DNA of 64,000 nt from contig CAMMTN010000007.1 of assembly GCA_946499885.1 (NCBI GenBank), positions 1 to 64,000 on the forward strand, written 5' to 3'. Shown in pieces: positions 43,944 to 51,075 of this stretch (position 1 is its first letter; every line of letters starts with the position of its first letter). The position numbers and the translations under genes were made by a program. Source of the stretch: an uncultured Clostridium sp. GTDB lineage: Bacteria > Bacillota > Clostridia > TANB77 > CAG-508. The notes under the pieces are model-generated. The model saw only the letters and a list, made by a program, of their open reading frames with translations. It was not told the origin of the DNA and made no database searches.

Positions 43944-44144
43944 CTATTTCATTTGGCTTTCAGCTTGTTGAATTAACTTTCTAACCATTTGTCCACCTAT
44001 TCTTCCTGCATCTCTTGAAGATAAATCTCCATTATAACCTTGTTTTAAGTTAACACCTACTTCTGAAGCTACTTCATATTTGAATTTTTCTAAAGCTTCT
44101 CTTGCTTCTGGAACAACTTTTGAATTGCTGTTTGAATATGCCAT
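43944..44144 (-). CDS. Alpha/beta-type small acid-soluble spore protein
   Basis: A 66-residue SASP that coats spore DNA and protects it from UV and heat. EALEKFKYEVASEVGV contains the germination protease (GPR) cleavage region and GYNGDLSSRDAGRIGGQMVRKL is the conserved DNA-binding half. ATG 44144 follows AGGAGGTG on the minus strand. It is expected to be expressed in the forespore under sigma-G, although I did not verify that promoter. It is the best single evidence that the host forms endospores. Confidence 0.95.
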   Translation of the reverse strand: MAYSNSNSKVVPEAREALEKFKYEVASEVGVNLKQGYNGDLSSRDAGRIGGQMVRKLIQQAESQMK

Positions 44145-44348
44145 TATCATTCACCTCCTAGAATGTGATAATTATTTTTGTACTTTGAAAAGGTATTGCT
44201 CACCTTTACATTACATATCATGCTCAGAAAAAAATAAAATAAACTGGAAATTTTTGATAAAATATTGTAATAAAAAATTTAAATGGTATAATGTATATTC
44301 GAAAAAGAAATAATAATATAAAATTATGTATTAAAAAGGAGAAAATTA

Positions 44349-45215
44349 ATGTATAAATTAATAGCAATAGATTTAGATGGAACTTTGCTTAATTCATATG
44401 GACAAGTTTCTGAAAAAAATAGATTAGCACTAAAACAAGCTCAAGAAAATGGAGCACAAATAGTTTTAGCATCAGGAAGATCAACAAATTCAGTAAAAAA
44501 TATTGCAAATGATATAGGAAATAATAAATATATAATTTGTGGAAATGGTTCTCTAATTTATGATTTACAAAAAGAAGAAATAATATACGATAAATTTATT
44601 GAAAAAAAGAAAGCCTTACAAATTATAAATATATGTGAACAAAATAGTATATACTATAATGTATATACTGAAAATATGGTTATTGCAAAAACATTAAGCA
44701 ATAATGTAATGTTTTATCATCAAGAAAATGCAAATAAGCCAGACAGCAAAAAAACAAAAATAAATTTAGTTTCTAATATTTATGAATATGTTGAAAATTT
44801 AGAAAATGAAAACATTTTAAAATTTACGATAAGTGATACAAGTAGTATAATTTTTGGCAGTATAATAAGAAAACTAAGAGAAATAAAAAATATAGATGTA
44901 CTTGATGTAGCACATATGTCAAGAAAAATAATAAAATCAGGAACAGAGGAAGTATCACTAGAATACTATTACACTGAAATAACTAGCAAAGATGTAGATA
45001 AATGGAATGCAATAGAATGGCTTGCAAAAGAATTAGATATACAAAAAGAGGAAATAATGACAATAGGAGATAATATAAATGATAAATTGATGATAGAAAA
45101 CGCAGGACTAGGCATAGCAATGGGAAATAGTGCGCCATATATAAAAGAAATTGCAGACAAAGTTGTTGCAAACAATAATAAAGATGGAGTTGCAGAAGCA
45201 ATTTTGTCAGATTAG
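44349..45215 (+). CDS. Cof-type HAD-IIB family phosphatase
   Basis: A 288-residue haloacid-dehalogenase-like hydrolase with a C2B cap. The nucleophilic Asp is in IAIDLDGTLLNS, motif II is VLASGRS, and the C-terminal acidic motif is IGDNINDKLMIENAGLGIAMGN. Cof-type enzymes dephosphorylate sugar phosphates, pyridoxal phosphate or FMN; the substrate cannot be named. Preceded by TTGTAA-16-TATAAT (44265-44292) and AAAAGGAG. Confidence 0.9.
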   Translation: MYKLIAIDLDGTLLNSYGQVSEKNRLALKQAQENGAQIVLASGRSTNSVKNIANDIGNNKYIICGNGSLIYDLQKEEIIYDKFIEKKKALQIINICEQNSIYYNVYTENMVIAKTLSNNVMFYHQENANKPDSKKTKINLVSNIYEYVENLENENILKFTISDTSSIIFGSIIRKLREIKNIDVLDVAHMSRKIIKSGTEEVSLEYYYTEITSKDVDKWNAIEWLAKELDIQKEEIMTIGDNINDKLMIENAGLGIAMGNSAPYIKEIADKVVANNNKDGVAEAILSD

Positions 45216-45329
45216 AAACAAGCCTATTTCTATACTTTTGTCAAAAATAGGGACACATCTTTAAATTCATAAAATAGAATATATTAAATAAAAATGCACA
45301 AACTAATATGTATTAGGAGGTGCACTTTT

Positions 45330-45473
45330 TTGAGTAAAAAAAAATTAAATGATGAAAGTGAAAATACAGAGGATACTACTAAATATGGAGAATTTATATC
45401 ATCATATTTTGCATGGCTTACACCAGAAAAACAGAAGAAAAGAGCAAAAGAAATAGATAATATGACAAAATAG
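45330..45473 (+). CDS. Small hydrophilic protein (47 aa)
   Basis: A TTG start follows AGGAGGTGC at a good distance, and 47 codons run to TAG. The sequence is highly charged, with a central YGEFISSYFAWLTPEKQKKRAK segment. I do not recognise it. The ribosome site, clean reading frame and position between two genes suggest a real small gene. Confidence 0.6.
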   Translation: MSKKKLNDESENTEDTTKYGEFISSYFAWLTPEKQKKRAKEIDNMTK

Positions 45474-45645
45474 ATTTTGCAATTAAAATATTTTTAAATA
45501 ATAAAATTATATGCTTTTTTGCTCCATCCATAAAAGCATATAATTTGGATTTATTTACCATAAACGTATAGCATCATATTAACTTGAATTTTATGTTAAC
45601 AATATGATAATATCAAGATGTAAATAATATAAAAGGAGGGATATG

Positions 45646-48156
45646 ATGAGCAAGAAAGCTAAATTTATTTTAACTGGTATCTGCATATTTTTGCTACTTA
45701 TTGTATTACAGACACAAATTCCAAATGCAGTATTTGCAAGTGAAGGTGTTAGTTTTGACAAATTTAACTTTCCGGATGCAAAATTTAGAGAGGCTATACA
45801 AGTGGCTTATCCTAATTACACAAAAGATGGAGTACTTTCTTTAGACGAAATTTCTAAAATTAATTCATTAGATGTTTCTGAAAATGGAATTACTGATTTA
45901 ACAGGAATAGAACATTTTATAAGTCTAGAATATTTAAATATTTCAGTAAATAACTTAAAGAAATTAGATTTATCTAAAAATGTTAAGTTAAATACAATTG
46001 AAGCATCTAATAATCAACTATTAGAAAGTATTGAATTACCAAAAGATATAGAAAATATCTATATTAACTTCAATTATAGCTTAAAAGATTTTGATATTTC
46101 TAAATTTGAAAAGCTAAAAAATTTTTATGGAGCAGATGTTAAGTTAAATAACGTAGATTTAACAAGCTTAACAGAGCTTATTGCATTAGATTTATCGAAT
46201 ACAAATTTAAGCCAAATTGATGTTAGTAAAAACTTAAAATTAGAATATTTAAATGTATCGCAAAACAATTTAACAGAATTGGATTTAAGAAGTAATATAA
46301 ATCTTATTACTGTAGATGCAGTAAATAATAAATTAAATAAAATAGAATTACCAAATAGTATAAGAAATGGGGCAGAAATAGAATTTTACCATCAACAAGT
46401 TCAAGATGGTTATGAAGTTATATGGTATGAAAATGATAAGATCATTAATGGAAATACTAATCTATCAATAAAAGGACAAACATTAACCTCAAAAATACAA
46501 GCAAAATCATACAGCATAATTTTTAATGCAAATGGTGGAAGAGGTTCAATGCTATCACAAATGATTAAATTTGATGAGAGGGCAAATCTTATTCAAAATA
46601 CTTTTACAAGAAATGGATATACATTTGAAGGATGGGCGTTAGGAGCAAATTCAGAAATAAAATATTTGGATAAAGCTGAATTCGAACTAAATAAATATCC
46701 AAGTAATAGTAAAGTTACATTATATGCTGTATGGAAACCGATTAAATATACAGTAGAATTTGATGCAAATGGTGGAAGTGGTTCAATGGACAGAATGGAA
46801 AACATACTTTATGGAACATCATTTAGATTATCAGCAAACAATTTTATAAAAGAAGGATATACATTTGCAGGTTGGACAAACAGTAAATCAAGCAGTATAA
46901 TACGTTATTTTGATAAACAAACTGTATCAAATTTATCAAGTACTGAAGGACAAAAAATAATTTTATACGCAGTTTGGGAGAAAAATGAGTATAAAATTAA
47001 ATTTAATGTTGATGGAAAAATAACAAGTACAAAAGTAAGTTATAAAAATAAAGTAACAGTACCTAAAGCTCCTACAAAAACAGGCTACACATTTGTAGGT
47101 TGGTATGATGAAAAAACAAATGAAAAATACGATTTTAATAAAGAGGTTACAAGTGAAGTTTCACTAGTGGCTAAATGGAAAATAAATAGCTATAATGTAG
47201 TATTAAACGGAAATGGAAATACACGAAATAGCATGAATAGAATAACATTAAAATATAATGAAACAGTTACTTTGCCAGCAAATACATATGTAAAAGATGG
47301 ATATGAATTTATTGGATGGTCTTTAAGTCCTAATGGAGCAGTTGTATACTCTAATAGAAGTAATATAAAGAATTTATCTAGCAAAGATAATGACACAGTA
47401 ACTTTATATGCACAATGGAAATTTATAAAAAAAGATTTTAATGTAAAAGTAGAAAATAAAAATGTAACATACAACGGTAAGTCTCAAACAATTAGCATAA
47501 GCAATATACCAGCAGGAAGTAAAGTAGAGTATCGTACAAGTAAAGATGGAAAATGGACAACAGTAAAACCAACGAGGACATCAGTTGGAACAACAACAGT
47601 TTATTATAGAATTACAAATTCAAATTATAATACAATTGAAGGAAGCGGAACAATTAAAATTAATGCAAAACAAATGAAAAATTTAAGTATAAGCAATATT
47701 TCAAACAAAACTTATACGGGAAAACAAATAAAACCAACAGTAACAGTTAAAGATGAAAGTACAACATTAAAAAGTGGAACTAATTATACAGTAAGTTATG
47801 GAACAAATAAAAGCACAGGAAAAGCTTATGTAAAAATTACAGGAAAAGGAAATTATACAGGAACTATAACAAAATATTTTAATATAGTGCCAAAAACTCC
47901 AACATTAAGCATATCAGCAGGAAAAGGAAGTTTAACTATTACAGCAAAAGCAACAGGAGCAAGTGGTTACGAAATATCCTATGCTACATCAAAAAATGGA
48001 AAATACAAAGTTGTAACTTCAAGTAGCCAAAGAAAAACAATAAATAAATTAACAAGAGGAAGAAATTATTATGTGAAGGTTAGAGCATATAAAATAATTG
48101 ATGGAAAGAAGGTGTATAGTGCATATAGCAGTGTTAGAATTGTAAAAGTAAGATAA
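45646..48156 (+). CDS. Large secreted surface protein: LRR, InlB-type repeats, C-terminal Ig/FN3-like domains
   Basis: An 836-residue protein with a signal peptide (positive start, hydrophobic core, probable cleavage after NAVFA, ~30). Leucine-rich repeats cover ~60-230 (SLEYLNISVNNLKKLDLSKN type). Four Listeria-Bacteroides/InlB B-repeats follow (~285-600), each with a YTFxGW...LYAVW pattern. Then come two MBG-like modules (YNGKSQTISI, YTGKQIKPTVTV) and a fibronectin-III-like end (SLTITAKATGASGYEISYAT). No LPXTG motif or membrane tail is seen, so it is probably released or held non-covalently. A likely adhesin. AAAGGAGGG precedes two ATG codons; the second is preferred. Confidence 0.88.
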   Translation: MSKKAKFILTGICIFLLLIVLQTQIPNAVFASEGVSFDKFNFPDAKFREAIQVAYPNYTKDGVLSLDEISKINSLDVSENGITDLTGIEHFISLEYLNISVNNLKKLDLSKNVKLNTIEASNNQLLESIELPKDIENIYINFNYSLKDFDISKFEKLKNFYGADVKLNNVDLTSLTELIALDLSNTNLSQIDVSKNLKLEYLNVSQNNLTELDLRSNINLITVDAVNNKLNKIELPNSIRNGAEIEFYHQQVQDGYEVIWYENDKIINGNTNLSIKGQTLTSKIQAKSYSIIFNANGGRGSMLSQMIKFDERANLIQNTFTRNGYTFEGWALGANSEIKYLDKAEFELNKYPSNSKVTLYAVWKPIKYTVEFDANGGSGSMDRMENILYGTSFRLSANNFIKEGYTFAGWTNSKSSSIIRYFDKQTVSNLSSTEGQKIILYAVWEKNEYKIKFNVDGKITSTKVSYKNKVTVPKAPTKTGYTFVGWYDEKTNEKYDFNKEVTSEVSLVAKWKINSYNVVLNGNGNTRNSMNRITLKYNETVTLPANTYVKDGYEFIGWSLSPNGAVVYSNRSNIKNLSSKDNDTVTLYAQWKFIKKDFNVKVENKNVTYNGKSQTISISNIPAGSKVEYRTSKDGKWTTVKPTRTSVGTTTVYYRITNSNYNTIEGSGTIKINAKQMKNLSISNISNKTYTGKQIKPTVTVKDESTTLKSGTNYTVSYGTNKSTGKAYVKITGKGNYTGTITKYFNIVPKTPTLSISAGKGSLTITAKATGASGYEISYATSKNGKYKVVTSSSQRKTINKLTRGRNYYVKVRAYKIIDGKKVYSAYSSVRIVKVR

Positions 48157-48210
48157 AAATTTATGCCCCCGTAAATTACGGGGGTACTATTTACAGTTAT
48201 ATTGATATCT

Positions 48211-48350
48211 AAGAAGAATTATATATTTTTTTCTTTTTGTTTCCGGCCCCCAACATCGTACAAACTGTAAAACTTCGTTTAACAGTTTGTAAACTTGTCG
48301 GTCCCCACCTTAAGCACTTCAATAAAAAGAAAAAATATATAATTCTTCTT
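48211..48350. repeat. Long hairpin with conserved core, copy 2
   Basis: Arms 48211-48242 and 48321-48350 pair over about 30 bp. The core (48243-48320) is nearly identical to that at 566-651, except that the loop of the inner ACAAACTGT/ACAGTTTGT helix is shorter. The arm sequences are unrelated to copy 1 apart from an AT-rich ATATATTTT block. It follows the surface protein gene and a GC-rich hairpin GCCCCCGTAA/TTACGGGGG (48165-48185). Confidence 0.75.
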
Positions 48351-48412
48351 CAAAAAATAAGGCTGTGAATCGTGACTCTATGGGGATGAGCTAAAAAAAT
48401 ATAAAAAAACTA

Positions 48413-48466
48413 TTGACTTTTAAAAAAATAAGCGTATAATATTAATATAGGTCAAAGAAAGTCAAA
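48413..48466 (+). promoter_or_regulatory. ctsR operon promoter with CtsR operator
   Basis: TTGACT (48413-48418), 16 bp, TATAAT (48435-48440). Ten bases further is GGTCAAAGAAAGTCAAA (48450-48466), a tandem heptad matching the CtsR box (GGTCAAA, 3 bp, GGTCAAA) with one mismatch. It predicts self-repression and heat or protein-stress induction of the operon. Confidence 0.88.
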
Positions 48467-48521
48467 GTCAATACAGGATAAAACAATGCAATAAAAAGAT
48501 CTAAGATTGGAAGTGAGAAAA

Positions 48522-48971
48522 TTGAGAATGTCAGATATGATAGAAGAATTTATAAAAGAACTATTTGACGACGAAGGTTATATAGAAATACAAAGGAATG
48601 ATTTAGCAGAACATTTTAATTGTGTTCCATCACAAATAAATTATGTAATATCAACAAGATTTAAACCATCGCAAGGCTATTATGTTGAAAGTAAAAGAGG
48701 CGGTGGAGGTCACATTAGCATAAGAAAAATTAATACTACAAAAAGCAACTATTTAATGCATGCTATTTCAAGCATAGGAGATAGAATAACATCACAAGAA
48801 GTAGACATTTTTTTAAGTAATTTTCTATCATATTCAGTTGTGACAGAAAAAGAAGCAAAGCTTTTAAAAGTTGCAACAAGCGACAATGTACTTACAGTAC
48901 CACAAAATATTAAAGATGAATTACGTGCAAAAATTTTTAAAAACATGTTAATAAATTTAGTAGAAAATTAA
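48522..48971 (+). CDS. ctsR: Transcriptional repressor CtsR
   Basis: A 149-residue repressor of the Firmicute protein-quality-control genes. The N-terminal winged HTH (MSDMIEEFIKELF ... LAEHFNCVPSQINYVI) ends in the Gly-rich wing ESKRGGGGHISI that reads and senses heat; the C-terminal dimerisation domain follows. A TTG at 48522 gives MRMSD, like other CtsR starts; ATG 48528 is nearly equivalent. It is first in ctsR-mcsA-mcsB-clpC and is controlled by the operator at 48450. Confidence 0.94.
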   Translation: MRMSDMIEEFIKELFDDEGYIEIQRNDLAEHFNCVPSQINYVISTRFKPSQGYYVESKRGGGGHISIRKINTTKSNYLMHAISSIGDRITSQEVDIFLSNFLSYSVVTEKEAKLLKVATSDNVLTVPQNIKDELRAKIFKNMLINLVEN

Positions 48972-48991
48972 TTTTAAAGGAGGTTTTTATT

Positions 48992-49531
48992 ATGATGTGT
49001 CAAAATTGTGGAAAAAATGAAGTTACTTTTAGATATACGCAAGTTATAAATGGAGTTAAAAAGGAGATGAATCTTTGCGACAAGTGTGCTAGAGAGCTAG
49101 GATTAAAAGATATGAATTTTAGTATGCCAATTAGCTTTTCTAGTTTCTTAGGAGATTTCTTTAATGACTATACAGATAATTTAATACCAAGTTTTATGGG
49201 AACACAAACTATGCAGTGCAAAAATTGTGGAACAACATTTGATGATTTCATAAGCAGTGGAGAATTTGGATGTAGTGATTGTTATGATTTATTTGAGGAT
49301 AGAATATCTCCAATACTTAAAAATTTACAAGGTGCAAATAGACATATAGGAAGAGGATATAAAGAGCTTGCTGATAAGGCAGATAAAGAAAAAGTAAATA
49401 AAAAAGAAGTAAAGAAAGAAGAAACAAAACTAGAAAAGTTGCAAAAAGACTTACAAAAAGCTATTAAAGATGAAAGATATGAAGATGCAGCTAAAATACG
49501 TGATGAGATAAAAAAATTCGATAAAAAATAA
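48992..49531 (+). CDS. mcsA: McsA, zinc-finger activator of the arginine kinase
   Basis: A 179-residue protein with CxxC zinc-binding pairs (CQNCGK, CDKCARE, CKNCGT, CSDCYD) and a C-terminal UVR motif (LQKAIKDERYEDAAKIRDEIKK). McsA activates McsB and modulates CtsR and ClpC. AAAGGAGG precedes ATGATG, and it is 20 bases after ctsR. Confidence 0.93.
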   Translation: MMCQNCGKNEVTFRYTQVINGVKKEMNLCDKCARELGLKDMNFSMPISFSSFLGDFFNDYTDNLIPSFMGTQTMQCKNCGTTFDDFISSGEFGCSDCYDLFEDRISPILKNLQGANRHIGRGYKELADKADKEKVNKKEVKKEETKLEKLQKDLQKAIKDERYEDAAKIRDEIKKFDKK

Positions 49532-49546
49532 TTATATAAAATTTCC

Positions 49547-49620
49547 GTTCCATCTTGCTGGCACTTGGACGTTTTCTTTCTCCAAGTATTCGAAAGAAAA
49601 GTACAAGTGCCACGTGGAAC
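49547..49620. repeat. Long composite hairpin between mcsA and mcsB
   Basis: Nested arms: GTTCCA (49547-49552) with TGGAAC (49615-49620), TGGCACTTG (49559-49567) with CAAGTGCCA (49604-49612), TTTTCTTTC (49572-49580) with GAAAGAAAA (49592-49600). It is GC-richer than its surroundings and, like the REP-like repeats, contains GGACG. There is no T run, so it is not a plain terminator. Confidence 0.65.
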
Positions 49621-49671
49621 TAGAAAGAGAAAACATTATTTTTTATCAAAAAGGAATAGGAGGAAGTTAAA

Positions 49672-50685
49672 ATGTCGAATTGGTATTTACAAAATGGTAA
49701 GGATTCAGATGTTGTAATAAGCTCAAGAGTAAGATTAGTTAGAAACTTAAATGGATTCAAATTTTTAAGTAAATGTTCAAAAGAAGAACAAGAAAAAATT
49801 CTAGAAAAGATAAAAGAAATTGTACATAGTTTAGGATATGGACTAAAATACTTGAAATTGGAAGATTTAGATGATGTAACTAAACTTAGTTTACTTGAAA
49901 AACATTTAATAAGTCCTGAATTTGTAATGAACAATAATGCTAAAAAAGCAATTATAGTAAATGATGAAGAAAATATTTGCATAATGCTAAATGAGGATGA
50001 CCATATTAAATTGCAAGTGTTTAGTTCAGGACAAGAATTAGAAAATTTAATGAATTTAGCAATTGAAATAGATGAAAAAATAGGTGAGATTTTAGATTAT
50101 GCATATAATAAAAACTTTGGATATTTAGCAACATCTCCAATAAATATAGGAACCGGAATGAAAGCTTCAGTTATAGTTCATCTACCAGCTCTAACTTATA
50201 CAGGTAATTTGTCTAAAGTTTTAAGAATAGTAAATAACTTTGGAATGAGCGTAAACGGATTATATGGAGAAGGAACACAAAATCAAGGAGATATGTATTT
50301 AATATCTAATAATCAAACAATAGGAGTAACTGAAAAAGAAATAATTGCAAATGTAAAAAATATTGTAGAAAAAGTAATTGAACAAGAAAGAACTGCCAGA
50401 AAATTTTTAGGAAAGAATGTTCTAGAATTAGAGGATAGAGTGTATAGAGCTTATGGAATTCTTAAATTTGCAAGCAAAATGTCATCAGATGAATGTAAAA
50501 AATTATTATCAGATGTAAAACTTGGTGTAGATTTAGGAATTATAAAAGAACTAGACGATAGCAAAATTAAAAAATTAGAACTATATACTAAATCAGGAAA
50601 TTTACAAAAACACTTTGGGAAAACATTAGAGGGTTACGAAAGAGAAATAAAGAGAGCAGAGGTTGTAAAGCAAATTATGAATTAA
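49672..50685 (+). CDS. mcsB: Protein arginine kinase McsB
   Basis: A 337-residue phosphagen-kinase-like enzyme that phosphorylates arginine residues to mark proteins for ClpCP. SSRVRLVRNLNGF, the EDHIKLQ segment and KASVIVHLPAL are characteristic, and the C-terminal helical part is present. Phospho-arginine marks both damaged proteins and CtsR itself. GGAGG precedes the ATG. It is the third gene of the ctsR operon, after the hairpin at 49547. Confidence 0.95.
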   Translation: MSNWYLQNGKDSDVVISSRVRLVRNLNGFKFLSKCSKEEQEKILEKIKEIVHSLGYGLKYLKLEDLDDVTKLSLLEKHLISPEFVMNNNAKKAIIVNDEENICIMLNEDDHIKLQVFSSGQELENLMNLAIEIDEKIGEILDYAYNKNFGYLATSPINIGTGMKASVIVHLPALTYTGNLSKVLRIVNNFGMSVNGLYGEGTQNQGDMYLISNNQTIGVTEKEIIANVKNIVEKVIEQERTARKFLGKNVLELEDRVYRAYGILKFASKMSSDECKKLLSDVKLGVDLGIIKELDDSKIKKLELYTKSGNLQKHFGKTLEGYEREIKRAEVVKQIMN

Positions 50686-50693
50686 TAAAAAAG

Positions 50694-50724
50694 GGCAGCT
50701 CAATTCCAAAGAAAAAGAGCTGCC
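50694..50724 (-). terminator. Terminator of the minus-strand membrane gene
   Basis: GGCAGCTC (50694-50701) pairs with GAGCTGCC (50717-50724). On the minus strand it is followed by CTTTTTT; on the plus strand there is no T run, so mcsB transcripts may pass into clpC. Confidence 0.7.
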
Positions 50725-50734
50725 ATAAGGAGAA

Positions 50735-50926
50735 TTACTTACGAGCGAGAAAATTTTGGAATAGGTGGATAACACCAAAAAGCAGTGTTCCACCTCCAAA
50801 TACTGCTAAAACGAAAATATTGCTTGAACTAAATTCTCCTATCACGAGGACAATTGCCAAAGAAAGTGAAAAAACAAGAGCAAAGAATTTCATAAAGCCT
50901 AAAGTAAAAGTTTTCCAATCTTCCAT
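50735..50926 (-). CDS. Small two-helix membrane protein (63 aa)
   Basis: The ATG at 50926 follows GGAGG on the minus strand. Two hydrophobic segments (about residues 8-28 and 33-52) suggest a small membrane protein with ends on the same side. No family is recognised. It lies inside the mcsB-clpC gap on the opposite strand, an unusual interruption of a normally compact operon. Confidence 0.72.
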   Translation of the reverse strand: MEDWKTFTLGFMKFFALVFSLSLAIVLVIGEFSSSNIFVLAVFGGGTLLFGVIHLFQNFLARK

Positions 50927-51027
50927 AAGATTTCCTCCATAATATGATTGCAGTTGCAATCAAACTGTTTAGTGTTACGTAAACATAATATTATTTTACC
51001 ATAAATTTTAAAAAAAATCAAATAAAG

Positions 51028-51058
51028 TGTCGCGATAGGGACAGTCCCTTCCGCGACA
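51028..51058 (+). repeat. REP-like palindrome, class C
   Basis: TGTCGCG/CGCGACA arms around GGGACAGTCCC. A related copy, inverted, is at 62926-62955. In both places it is followed directly by AAAAGGAGAG, the ribosome site of the next gene. Confidence 0.75.
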
Positions 51059-51075
51059 AAAGGAGAGTGATAAAT

